Source: Anseongella sp036570465
GTDB taxonomy: Bacteria; Bacteroidota; Bacteroidia; Sphingobacteriales; Sphingobacteriaceae
NCBI GenBank assembly: GCA_036570465.1
Contig: DATCYD010000125.1
Location: 1-17,558 of the forward strand
Direction: 5' to 3'
DNA length: 17,558 nt
Below are positions 1 through 6,866 of this stretch, one piece after another. The notes under the pieces were generated by a model. That model ran no database searches. It was not told the DNA's origin and saw nothing but the letters and a program-made list of their open reading frames with translations. The position numbers and the translations under genes were made by a program. Within the stretch, counting starts at the first letter, position 1; each line of letters begins with the position of its first letter.

Positions 1-1
1 C

Positions 2-106
2 AAAACCTTATTTCTTACAATGATTACCACCTACGGAATAAAAAACACACACGATTATGCCGGACTGGTGCAACAGGAAGTAACCATGGACGCGTTGTTT
101 ATCTGA
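2..106 (+). CDS. C-terminal end of an AAA-family ATP-binding protein (partial)
   Basis: An open frame enters from the left edge and ends at a TGA at 104-106, leaving 34 residues that read KTLFLTMITTYGIKNTHDYA followed by GLVQQEVTMDALFI. The combination of an LFLTMITTYG strand, a GLVQ turn and a terminal EVTMDALF is what I recall from the extreme C-terminus of AAA-type ATP-binding proteins common in Bacteroidota (the ATPase plus DUF4143-like C-terminal region class). The Walker motifs would lie outside the window, so the assignment rests on this tail alone. Its stop precedes the era -7 promoter element by about 20 bp, so the two genes are probably separately transcribed. Confidence 0.55.
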   Translation, partial: KTLFLTMITTYGIKNTHDYAGLVQQEVTMDALFI

Positions 107-127
107 GAATTGGCGCCGCAAATTGCG

Positions 128-136
128 TACCTTTGC
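128..136 (+). promoter_or_regulatory. Bacteroidota -7 promoter element for era
   Basis: TACCTTTGC is an exact match to the Bacteroidota primary sigma -7 consensus TAnnTTTG. It ends only 4 nt before the ATG at 141, so transcription would be expected to begin at or within a few bases of the start codon. A TTG at 110-112 is a possible -33 element but the spacer (15 nt) is shorter than usual. Confidence 0.65.
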
Positions 137-140
137 ACCC

Positions 141-1019
141 ATGGCGCACAAAGCAGGCTTCGTAAGTATCATTGGGAAACCCAATGCGGGTAAATCCACG
201 TTGATGAACGCGATGGTTGGCGAACGCATGTCGGTGATTACACCAAAAGCGCAGACTACCCGGCATCGTATTATCGGCATAGTGAATGAGCCGGACATGC
301 AGATCGTTTTCTCGGATACGCCGGGGATGATTGAGCCCAAATACGGATTGCAGCGCTCCATGATGAGCAGCGTGAATGAATCGCTGGGCGATGCCGATGT
401 TATCCTGCTGGTCACTGACGTAAACGAACGCCACGACGAAGGCCGGATGATCGAAAAACTGAAGCGCATGGAAACGCCTCTGGCAGTACTGGTGAACAAA
501 GCCGATACGTCCGATGAGGCTACTCTTCTGGAAAAGGTGCAGTTTTGGGAAGAAACGCTTGCACCAAAAGCGGTATTTGTCATTTCAGCGTTGGAAGGCT
601 ACAACGTAAGGGCTGTCTATGATTTCATTCGTGATAACCTGCCAGAACATCCTCCATATTACGAGGAAGACGAATTAACCGACCGCAACGAACGTTTTTT
701 TGTCACCGAGATCATTCGGGGAAAGATCTTCGAATACTGCCGCAAGGAAATCCCTTATAGTACTGAAGTTGTGATCAATTCATATAAGGAAGAACCCGGC
801 ATCAACCGGATCAGCGCCGAGATCATCACCGAACGGGATACCCAAAAAGGGATTATCATCGGAAAAGGCGGAGAGCTGCTGAAAAAGATTGCCACAGCAT
901 CCCGCCTGGAAATGGAAACATTCCTTCAAAAAAAGGTATTTCTTGAGGTCCATGTCAAAGTCATCAAAGACTGGCGGAACCGGGAAAATTACCTGAAACA
1001 ATTTGGATACGGAAACTGA
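141..1019 (+). CDS. era: GTPase Era, 16S rRNA-binding ribosome assembly factor
   Basis: Era is an essential GTPase that binds the 3' end of 16S rRNA during 30S subunit maturation. The 292-residue protein has the expected two-part build: an N-terminal G domain with G1 motif GKPNAGKS at residues 12-19, G3 DTPG, and G4 NKAD, then a C-terminal type II KH RNA-binding domain with GKGG at 241-244. Length matches the family (about 300). An in-frame ATG at 123 would add six residues, but it lies upstream of the promoter -7 element at 128-136, so the ATG at 141 is chosen. Der starts 14 bp downstream, giving a two-GTPase ribosome assembly operon. No unusual residues were seen in the nucleotide-binding motifs. 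Confidence 0.97.
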   Translation: MAHKAGFVSIIGKPNAGKSTLMNAMVGERMSVITPKAQTTRHRIIGIVNEPDMQIVFSDTPGMIEPKYGLQRSMMSSVNESLGDADVILLVTDVNERHDEGRMIEKLKRMETPLAVLVNKADTSDEATLLEKVQFWEETLAPKAVFVISALEGYNVRAVYDFIRDNLPEHPPYYEEDELTDRNERFFVTEIIRGKIFEYCRKEIPYSTEVVINSYKEEPGINRISAEIITERDTQKGIIIGKGGELLKKIATASRLEMETFLQKKVFLEVHVKVIKDWRNRENYLKQFGYGN

Positions 1020-1033
1020 CACCAATCATAGTA

Positions 1034-2335
1034 ATGAGCAATATAGTCGCTATCGTCGGAAGACCCAACGTGGGCAAATCCACCCTCTTCAACCGGCTCA
1101 CTGAATCACGCCACGCCATTGTTGATAATCAAAGCGGGGTTACCCGCGACCGGCATTATGGCTTTTCCGAATGGATCGGCAAACCTTTTACGGTCATTGA
1201 TACCGGCGGTTTCGTGGCCCATTCAGAAGACGTTTTCGAAAAGGCCATTCGCGAGCAAGTGCATATCGCCATTGAAGAAGCTACTGTACTGCTGTTTGTG
1301 GTGGATGTCACTACCGGGATCACCGATATGGACGATCACATCGCCACTATTCTTCGTCGCAGCAACAAACCCGTGCTGGTTGTAGCCAATAAAGTAGATA
1401 GCAGCAAACAAATACATGATGTCCATGAATTCTATTCCTTTGGCCTGGGAGAAGTACATGGCATTGCTGCCAACAGCGGAAGCGGCACCGGCGACTTGCT
1501 GGATGTGGTAGTCAGTCACCTCAACCCCATCGACGACGAGAAAGAAACCCTGCCGGGGTTTGCCATCGTAGGACGGCCTAATGTCGGCAAATCATCGCTG
1601 GTAAACGCACTTTTAGGCCGGGAACGAAACATTGTTACCGAAGTGGCCGGCACCACCCGCGATTCCATTGAAACAAAATATAACCAGTTCGGGTACGACT
1701 TCCGGCTCATTGACACGGCCGGCCTGAGGAAAAAGACAAAGGTTCACGAAAACATCGAATTCTATTCGGTCATGCGAACCATCAAGGCGGTTGAAAAAGC
1801 CGATGTCTGTATCCTGATGATCGATGCCCTCAGCGAATTCGAATCACAGGACGTCAATATTTTTCACCTGGCTGAAAAGAAACGGAAAGGAATTGTCATT
1901 GTGGTCAACAAATGGGACCTGGTAGAAAAGGACCGGGAAACCGCCCGCCATTACGAGAAACAAATCAGGGAACGCACAGCTCCTTTTACCGACTTTCCTA
2001 TTCTTTTCACCGCTGTTCCAGGCAAACAACGTATCCTGAAGGTAATTGAAACCGCCTTTCAGGTTTATAAAAACCGGGAAAAACACATTCCAACATCAAA
2101 ACTGAATGATGTCATGTTGGAAATAATTGCACAAACCCCGCCTCCTTCGGTAAAAGGCAAATACATTAAGATCAAGTATGTGACCCAACTCAAGAGCGCC
2201 ACCCCCGCTATTGCGTTCTTCTGCAACCTCCCACAATATATTCGGGATCCTTACAAACGTTTCCTTGAAAATAAACTACGGGAAAATTTTGATTTTACCG
2301 GCGTTCCTGTAAGTATTTATTTTCGTCAGAAATAG
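1034..2335 (+). CDS. der: GTPase Der (EngA), double-domain ribosome assembly GTPase
   Basis: Der acts in 50S subunit biogenesis and is the only bacterial GTPase family with two tandem G domains. Both are visible in this 433-residue protein: G1 GRPNVGKS at residues 9-16 with DTGG and NKVD, and a second GRPNVGKS at 180-187 with DTAG and NKWD. The last 100 or so residues form the KH-like domain, including the segment KYIKIKYVTQ, and the end FDFTGVPVSIYFRQK is typical of the family. The start ATG follows era by 14 bp without an obvious Shine-Dalgarno, as is normal in this phylum. Most likely cotranscribed with era from the promoter at 128-136. Confidence 0.98.
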   Translation: MSNIVAIVGRPNVGKSTLFNRLTESRHAIVDNQSGVTRDRHYGFSEWIGKPFTVIDTGGFVAHSEDVFEKAIREQVHIAIEEATVLLFVVDVTTGITDMDDHIATILRRSNKPVLVVANKVDSSKQIHDVHEFYSFGLGEVHGIAANSGSGTGDLLDVVVSHLNPIDDEKETLPGFAIVGRPNVGKSSLVNALLGRERNIVTEVAGTTRDSIETKYNQFGYDFRLIDTAGLRKKTKVHENIEFYSVMRTIKAVEKADVCILMIDALSEFESQDVNIFHLAEKKRKGIVIVVNKWDLVEKDRETARHYEKQIRERTAPFTDFPILFTAVPGKQRILKVIETAFQVYKNREKHIPTSKLNDVMLEIIAQTPPPSVKGKYIKIKYVTQLKSATPAIAFFCNLPQYIRDPYKRFLENKLRENFDFTGVPVSIYFRQK

Positions 2336-2343
2336 TTTATACT

Positions 2344-2352
2344 TATCTTTGC
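2344..2352 (+). promoter_or_regulatory. Bacteroidota -7 promoter element for the small lipoprotein
   Basis: TATCTTTGC matches TAnnTTTG exactly and lies 25 nt before the ATG at 2378, just after the der stop codon. It suggests that the lipoprotein gene has its own promoter in addition to any read-through from era-der. I saw no clear -33 element. Confidence 0.6.
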
Positions 2353-2377
2353 CCCCGGATATAAACCCTAATTTGAA

Positions 2378-2575
2378 ATGAAAAAGGTATTTGCTCTATT
2401 ATTTGGCGCCGGAATGTTTGTAGCTGTAGCATGTAACCCCCAGGCCAGCAATGAATCTGAGGAACAAGCTCTTCAGGATTCCCTGGAAGCTGTTGCTCAG
2501 GCAGATTCCATTGCTGCCGCCGAACAGGCTGCTGCTGAAGCTGCTGCGGATTCAACCAGCGCGGACTCCCTCTAG
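2378..2575 (+). CDS. Small Ala/Ser/Asp-rich lipoprotein
   Basis: This 65-residue protein begins MKKVFALLFGAGMFVAVAC, a basic n-region, a hydrophobic core and a lipobox-like AVAC, so cleavage before Cys19 and lipid attachment are predicted. The mature part is low-complexity and acidic: NPQASNESEEQALQDSLEAV followed by alternating Ala-rich and Asp-Ser stretches (ADSIAAAEQAAAEAAADSTS), probably helical or disordered. No family is recognised. Similar short Ala/Asp/Ser lipoproteins are common in Bacteroidota. It has its own promoter element and is followed by a strong terminator, which supports it being a real monocistronic gene. Function unknown. Confidence 0.75.
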   Translation: MKKVFALLFGAGMFVAVACNPQASNESEEQALQDSLEAVAQADSIAAAEQAAAEAAADSTSADSL

Positions 2576-2606
2576 TGACGCGTCCTTAGGGACACTCACC
2601 ATGGAG

Positions 2607-2621
2607 GGTGCCTCAGGCGCC
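2607..2621. repeat. Short GC-rich hairpin before the terminator
   Basis: GGTGCC and GGCGCC pair (one G-U) around a TCA loop, giving a 6-bp stem immediately upstream of the larger terminator stem. It may be part of the terminator structure or chance; no function is claimed. Confidence 0.3.
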
Positions 2622-2627
2622 ATTCCG

Positions 2628-2664
2628 AAAAAAAATCCTGGTAATAGTTACCGGGATTTTTTTT
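2628..2664. terminator. Bidirectional intrinsic terminator
   Basis: A 17-bp stem with a single G-U pair and a 3-nt TAG loop, formed by AAAAAAAATCCTGGTAA (2628-2644) and TTACCGGGATTTTTTTT (2648-2664). On either strand a GC-containing hairpin is followed by eight T residues, so it can stop transcription of the small lipoprotein gene (plus) and of the convergent S41 protease gene (minus), whose stop codon is only 11 bp away. Confidence 0.9.
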
Positions 2665-2674
2665 GCCTGTACAA

Positions 2675-4309
2675 TCATTCCCGGTCAATGACCTCCAACG
2701 CGTGAAGAATGGCTTCATCCCGCGTCAAGCTCACCTTGTAAAACCCGGACGCCCCCCAGAATCGCCTGGCGATCAGTGCCTTTATTTGATTTTTTAACAA
2801 CTCTCCCGATGCTTCCACTTCCTTCGGAGGCAAATTGACACCTGCCTCCCTGGCCAGTTCCAGCAGACGCACAAAGCTGGCATCACCCAACACAAATGAA
2901 GTGGCAAATTCGTCTAAATTCGCATAGGAGGACAACGAGTCCATGTGTTGATCAATAAACCGGTAGGTAAAATCATACACCAGGTCGTTCGCGTACAATT
3001 CCCTGTAAAAGGCCGTCACCCCCACAGTATCTACAGGCACAAAAATGTCCGGCACAATACCGCCCCCTCCGTACAGCACCTTTCCCGCTTCAGTGACCAC
3101 CTTCAGTGAATCAGGAAAATCCAGTCCGGCGCTATCGAGTGAATAAAGTTCACCACTTTCCATTCGCCGGTGAAGCTCCTGGAAATAAACATCCGTTCCC
3201 CTGTCATAAGGCTTCTGGATAGACCTTCCCAACGGGGTATAATACCGCGCAATGGTCAGCCGTAGCGCAGACCCATCGGGAAAAGTCGTTTGACGCTGGA
3301 CCAATCCCTTTCCAAACGAACGCCTGCCAATCAATGTGCCCCGGTCCAGGTCCTGCAACGCTCCGGACAGCACCTCACTGGCCGAGGCCGTTCCCTCATT
3401 AATGAGTACCACCAATCCCCCCTCCTCGAATAAACCGTTAGACGTTGCATAGTATTCTTCCTTCGGATAATTATATCCTTCTGTATAAACAATCAATTTC
3501 CGCCTGCCAAGAAACTCATCGGCCATATCGATGGCCTGGGAAAGATATCCGCCACCATTATTGCGAAGGTCCAGCACCAGGTTAGTCATCCCCTGTTCCC
3601 GGAGGGCCCCAGCCGCCAGCACAAACTCACTGTGCGTGGTCGCCGCAAAACGATTAATTTTTATATACCCCGTCTGCTCATCCAGCATAAAACTTGCTTC
3701 CACACTCCCGATCGGGATCTTACCCCGTTTCACGTCAAATTCGAGCACTTCCGGCTCTTTGTAGCGCTTTACTTCCAGATGTACCGTAGTTCCTTCCGGC
3801 CCCCGGATAAGGCCTACGATGGCCCCGTTAGCCATCCCTTTACCCGAAACAGGTTTGCCATCCACCGTGATGATCTTATCACCAGCCAGCATGCCGGCAC
3901 GCCCGGCAGGTCCCTCTTCCTCCACGGTCACGGTTAGCACCGTGTCATTCAACATCCTGAACTCAACGCCGATGCCGTCAAAGCGTCCTTTCAGTTTCGC
4001 ATTCATACGCTTGAACTCCGAAGCTGGAATGTAGCTCGAATGCGGATCCAGATACTTCAGAATCTCATCAAGCGCATTTCGCTCCAGGGCCGCAAAGTCA
4101 ATGGAGTCCACATAATGATCTTCGATCAGGTCCATGATCTCTTCCAGCTTATCTGATTTCCTGAAATTAAAAGGCAGATCAAACGCACTTCTAAGTCCCG
4201 GACTGTCATTCATGCGGCTGCCAAAGTACATTCCAAGGACCATGATCAACGCTCCAATCGCAGCCAGACGCAAATTATAGGTGGTTCTTCTTCTTTGTCG
4301 CCTGTTCAT
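2675..4309 (-). CDS. S41 family C-terminal processing peptidase, membrane anchored
   Basis: A 544-residue tail-specific protease of the CtpA/Prc type, which cleaves C-terminal ends of envelope proteins in the periplasm. A short basic N-terminus (MNRRQRRRT) precedes one membrane segment at about residues 15-32, so the body faces the periplasm. A PDZ domain follows (roughly 90-175, including GPAGRAGMLAGDKI), then the S41 core. The catalytic Ser is in GTASASE at Ser309 and the general-base Lys in GRRSFGKG at Lys334; the 25-residue separation equals that in Prc (Ser430/Lys455). The start at 4309 is preferred over the longer frame reaching 4348, because that would begin with an uncleaved hydrophobic extension overlapping the divergent murQ promoter zone. 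The gene is divergent from murQ (56 bp between starts), consistent with a shared envelope theme. I cannot tell which Ctp subtype it is. Confidence 0.93.
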   Translation of the reverse strand: MNRRQRRRTTYNLRLAAIGALIMVLGMYFGSRMNDSPGLRSAFDLPFNFRKSDKLEEIMDLIEDHYVDSIDFAALERNALDEILKYLDPHSSYIPASEFKRMNAKLKGRFDGIGVEFRMLNDTVLTVTVEEEGPAGRAGMLAGDKIITVDGKPVSGKGMANGAIVGLIRGPEGTTVHLEVKRYKEPEVLEFDVKRGKIPIGSVEASFMLDEQTGYIKINRFAATTHSEFVLAAGALREQGMTNLVLDLRNNGGGYLSQAIDMADEFLGRRKLIVYTEGYNYPKEEYYATSNGLFEEGGLVVLINEGTASASEVLSGALQDLDRGTLIGRRSFGKGLVQRQTTFPDGSALRLTIARYYTPLGRSIQKPYDRGTDVYFQELHRRMESGELYSLDSAGLDFPDSLKVVTEAGKVLYGGGGIVPDIFVPVDTVGVTAFYRELYANDLVYDFTYRFIDQHMDSLSSYANLDEFATSFVLGDASFVRLLELAREAGVNLPPKEVEASGELLKNQIKALIARRFWGASGFYKVSLTRDEAILHALEVIDRE

Positions 4310-4365
4310 ACCGCTAATTATAAAAATTTTTATGAATTTTGGCACCAATCAGGAAATATCCAGGC

Positions 4366-5175
4366 ATGAAAAGAATAACAGAATCTGACTCCTCCTACGA
4401 CAACCTCGAAGAAATGAAGTTGAGTGAGATCCTGACCAGTATCAATAAAGAGGACCAGACCGTCCCTCTTGCTGTAGCAAAAGCCATACCGGCGATTGAA
4501 AGATTGGTACAGGTCATTGTTGAAAAAATACAAGACGGAGGACGTTTATTCTATATCGGAGCGGGCACCAGCGGACGTCTGGGCATATTGGATGCCTCAG
4601 AAGTCCCACCGACATTCGGCATGGACCACGATACCGTGATCGGCCTGATCGCCGGAGGAGACCAGGCCATCCGAAAAGCCGTTGAATTTGCCGAGGATAA
4701 TAAAACACAGGCATGGAAAGATTTGTTAGCCTTTCATATCAACGAACACGACGTGGTAGTGGGCATCGCCGCTTCCGGCACCACACCCTATGTGATCGGA
4801 GGCCTGGAAGAAGCAGGCAGACAAGGTTTGGCAACAGGTTGCATCGTTTGTAATGAACGAAGCCCGGTTGCAAAATCAGCCCAGTACCCCGTGGAAGTGG
4901 TAGTAGGTCCGGAATTTGTAACAGGATCTACCAGGATGAAGGCCGGAACAGCGCAAAAGCTCGTGCTGAACATGATCAGCACCTCGGTCATGATCAAGCT
5001 CGGTCGTGTCAAGGGAAACAAGATGGTGGACATGCAGTTAAGCAACACCAAACTCGTTGACCGCGGCATCCGCATGATCATGAATGCACTGAATACCGAC
5101 CAGGAAACCGCAGAGAAATTATTAAAGGAATCCGGCAGCGTAAGAAAGGCCATCGACAGCAATCTGCAGCATTAA
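4366..5175 (+). CDS. murQ: N-acetylmuramic acid 6-phosphate etherase
   Basis: MurQ splits the lactyl ether of MurNAc-6-phosphate to give GlcNAc-6-phosphate and D-lactate during cell-wall recycling. The 269-residue protein is a SIS-domain sugar isomerase relative: GAGTSGRLGILDASEVPPTF near residues 60-80 carries the sugar-phosphate loop and the acidic residue typical of the active site, AASGTTPYVIG forms the second phosphate site, and GPEFVTGSTRMKAGTAQK is the family signature. The ATG at 4366 is chosen over an in-frame ATG at 4339 because family members start close to a KxxTE motif (here MKRITESD). The spacer contains GAATTTTG (4334-4341), a one-mismatch -7 element. No anhMurNAc kinase or MurNAc transporter is nearby, so its substrate supply must be encoded elsewhere. 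Confidence 0.96.
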   Translation: MKRITESDSSYDNLEEMKLSEILTSINKEDQTVPLAVAKAIPAIERLVQVIVEKIQDGGRLFYIGAGTSGRLGILDASEVPPTFGMDHDTVIGLIAGGDQAIRKAVEFAEDNKTQAWKDLLAFHINEHDVVVGIAASGTTPYVIGGLEEAGRQGLATGCIVCNERSPVAKSAQYPVEVVVGPEFVTGSTRMKAGTAQKLVLNMISTSVMIKLGRVKGNKMVDMQLSNTKLVDRGIRMIMNALNTDQETAEKLLKESGSVRKAIDSNLQH

Positions 5176-5228
5176 CCGTCTTTCCCGTCCGGTCCCGTGG
5201 GTATTCATGCCCCAAAATTAATTTGGTT

Positions 5229-5798
5229 ATGCACGAGTTGGAACCGTTTTACAAATGGCGGGATGATTATATAGCCTCTGAAGACAGCAAATCTCCCTTT
5301 TTCAAACAGCAATACAGCGAATTCCTGTTTGACAAGCAGATCTACAACTTCTATATACACCCGCAATGGGATTATTTTGGGTCACCCACCCTCTATCTGA
5401 AGGTCCTTTTCGCAGACTACCATCAACAATACTGCATCATCGAGCTTATCGGCGAATGGAACGACGCCATCAACAATGACATTATGTTCCTCAAACGCTA
5501 CGTCATTGAGTGGATCATGGAGCACGGCATCAACAAATTCATCCTCATCGGCGAAAACATCCTGAATTTCCACGTTTCCGATGACTGCTACTACGAAGAA
5601 TGGTTTCAGGAAGTAGAAGACGGATGGATCGCCTTCATCAATTTCCGCGAACACGTCATCGAAGAATTCCGCTCCCAAAACATCGATTACTACATCAACA
5701 TCGGCGGCGAACTAGACAACCTGAACTGGCGCCCCCTCCAACCACATCAGTTCTATCAGAAAGTTGAACAGGTACTGCTCCGCCGCCTGACCGCGTGA
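5229..5798 (+). CDS. Conserved-looking acidic, aromatic-rich protein of unknown function
   Basis: A 189-residue soluble protein without signal peptide or membrane segment. It is rich in Tyr, Phe, Trp, Asp and Glu, for example FYIHPQWDYFGSPTLYLK, IIELIGEWNDAINNDIMFLK and SDDCYYEEWFQEVEDGWIAF, and ends in a basic RRLTA. I do not recognise a named domain; the regular alternation of hydrophobic strands and helices suggests a compact alpha/beta fold. The ATG at 5229 is chosen; a TTG at 5223 would add two residues. TTAATTTG at 5218-5225 is a one-mismatch -7 element, so it may have its own promoter, although murQ ends only 53 bp upstream on the same strand. The gene is followed directly by a repeat island. 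Confidence 0.8.
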   Translation: MHELEPFYKWRDDYIASEDSKSPFFKQQYSEFLFDKQIYNFYIHPQWDYFGSPTLYLKVLFADYHQQYCIIELIGEWNDAINNDIMFLKRYVIEWIMEHGINKFILIGENILNFHVSDDCYYEEWFQEVEDGWIAFINFREHVIEEFRSQNIDYYINIGGELDNLNWRPLQPHQFYQKVEQVLLRRLTA

Positions 5799-5800
5799 TA

Positions 5801-5820
5801 GTTTCAGTTTCAAGTTTCCA
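5801..5820. repeat. GTTTCA-type short repeats after the stop codon
   Basis: GTTTCAGTTTCAAGTTTCCA contains three near copies of a GTTTCA(A) hexamer/heptamer directly after the TGA of the upstream gene. It leads into the 28-bp repeats, which themselves begin GTTTCA or GTTCCA. No function can be assigned. Confidence 0.5.
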
Positions 5821-5946
5821 GCCTGACGGGCGAAGCGCAGCGTACCCCGTTTCAAAGGCCGAGCGCAGCATACGCCGTTCCAAAGGCCGAGCGCAGCATA
5901 CCCCGTTCCAAAGGCCGAGCGCAGCGTACGCCGTTCCAAAAGCACC
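5821..5946. repeat. 28-bp tandem repeat, about 4.5 units
   Basis: Three well-matched units occupy 5849-5876, 5877-5904 and 5905-5932, each built as GTTYCAAAGG, CCGAGCGCAG, then CRTACSCC. A degenerate unit at 5821-5848 is identical to the others in its last 15 bases, and a partial unit (GTTCCAAA...) starts at 5933. There are no spacers between copies. Open frames cross the array in several frames, but the 28-bp period is not a multiple of three, so a coding repeat is unlikely. The near identity of units indicates recent tandem amplification by slippage or unequal recombination. Confidence 0.85.
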
Positions 5947-5965
5947 AGGAGTTTCAGGAGTCGCA

Positions 5966-6073
5966 GCAGATTTTTTTGTGGGCCTGAAGGAGCGTTTTGA
6001 TTCTTGTGGGCGGATGCGACAGCATCCGGGACCCCAAGAATCGCTAGCGACGCAGGCCCACAAAAAAATCTGC
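5966..6073. repeat. 108-nt nested palindrome (long stem-loop)
   Basis: Three concentric inverted repeats share one axis. The outer arms are a perfect 21-bp pair: 5966-5986 (GCAGATTTTTTTGTGGGCCT plus G) against 6053-6073. The middle arm GATTCTTG (5999-6006) pairs with CAAGAATC (6035-6042), continued by GGG/CCC after one bulge. The core CGGATGC (6011-6017) pairs with GCATCCG (6022-6028) around a GACA loop. Outside the outer arms GGAGTCGCA and GCGCCTCC extend the symmetry imperfectly. Transcripts of either strand would fold into one rod. It lies between a plus-strand gene end and the LytTR gene end on the minus strand, so it could also act as a two-way terminator or RNA 3'-end stabiliser, but there is no T tract right after the full stem. 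Confidence 0.85.
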
Positions 6074-6116
6074 GCCTCCGAAGCCCCCCTCCCGAGCACC
6101 CCTCAAAACCGCTGCC

Positions 6117-6866
6117 CTAAAGCGCTTTCATCCGCCCAAGAAACGCTTCGCGCTTTTTAGGCGAGATACTGATCTGTGAATTGTTATTCATCAAAATGTA
6201 CCCCCCCTCACTTTTCACCAAGCTCTTTACCTCACGCAGATTAATAAGAAAGCTATTATGAACACGCAGGAATTGATAATCCATCAGCATATTTTCATAT
6301 TCTTTCAGGTTCTTGCTCACCAGCAATGTCGATCCGTTTCGCAAATAAAATTGAGTATATGAACCACTCGCTTCACAATAAAGTATTTCCCTGATATTGA
6401 TAAACTCCATACTTTCCTGAGTAGCCAGACAGATCTTTCGATCATCCCCGGGGTGCGCATTGAGATTTTCAAGAAGCGATTCGAGCTTCAGGCTGCGGTG
6501 TACGTCACCTTTCCTGTCCTTCGCCTTTTCGACTGCATGTTGCAGCTCCGGGATATCAATCGGTTTAAGCAAGTAATCAATGGAGCTGAACTTGATTGCC
6601 TTAATCGCATAATGCTCAAAAGCAGTCGTAAATACGACATCAAACTGAAGGCTCTGAAGGCTGTTGAGCACCTCGAAACCCGTCCCGGTCTGTAATTCAA
6701 TGTCCAGAAATACAAGATCAGGCTCAAGCTGGGAAATAAGAGAACAAGCTTCGTTTACGGAGCCCGCCATTCCGATTACGTTCACTCCGGAACAGAACTC
6801 CGCTAACAGGTTATTCAGCGTTTCCCGGCTATGTCTTTCATCTTCTACGATTACTGCACTTATCAT
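6117..6866 (-). CDS. LytTR-family response regulator
   Basis: A 249-residue DNA-binding response regulator. The receiver domain (about 1-120) has the acidic pocket Glu8/Asp9, the phosphoacceptor Asp55 in DLVFLDIE, the Thr80/Thr81 switch region and Lys101 in LLKPID. The C-terminal LytTR domain (about 145-247) starts at ICLATQESMEFINIREILYC and contains FLRVHNSFLINLREVKSL, characteristic of this beta-type DNA-binding fold. Its ATG overlaps the stop of the TPR kinase gene by 4 bp, so translation is probably coupled and the upstream kinase is the likely partner. Targets cannot be read from the window; LytTR proteins bind direct repeats and often regulate envelope or surface genes. Confidence 0.95.
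   Translation of the reverse strand: MISAVIVEDERHSRETLNNLLAEFCSGVNVIGMAGSVNEACSLISQLEPDLVFLDIELQTGTGFEVLNSLQSLQFDVVFTTAFEHYAIKAIKFSSIDYLLKPIDIPELQHAVEKAKDRKGDVHRSLKLESLLENLNAHPGDDRKICLATQESMEFINIREILYCEASGSYTQFYLRNGSTLLVSKNLKEYENMLMDYQFLRVHNSFLINLREVKSLVKSEGGYILMNNNSQISISPKKREAFLGRMKAL

Noticed and set aside
8..583. Minus-strand open frame of 191 codons
   Set aside because: It is antisense to era, which has clear GTPase motifs in the opposite frame; the minus translation has no recognisable features.
2675..5175. S41 protease and murQ as parts of one operon
   Set aside because: They are divergently transcribed, so only a shared control region is possible.
5821..5946. The 28-bp repeats as a CRISPR array
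   Set aside because: Repeats of a CRISPR-like length are present, but they are directly contiguous without unique spacers, and no cas gene is in the window.
6011..6028. CGGATGC-GACA-GCATCCG as an enterobacterial REP element
   Set aside because: The core resembles the GCCGGATGCG part of E. coli REP sequences, but the loop and flanks differ, there is no RAYT transposase gene, and the phylum is different; chance similarity is more likely.
5695..6160. Open frames of 77-134 codons running through the repeats and palindrome on both strands
   Set aside because: They arise from the GC-rich repeats; the 28-bp period shifts the frame every unit and the translations show no protein-like pattern.
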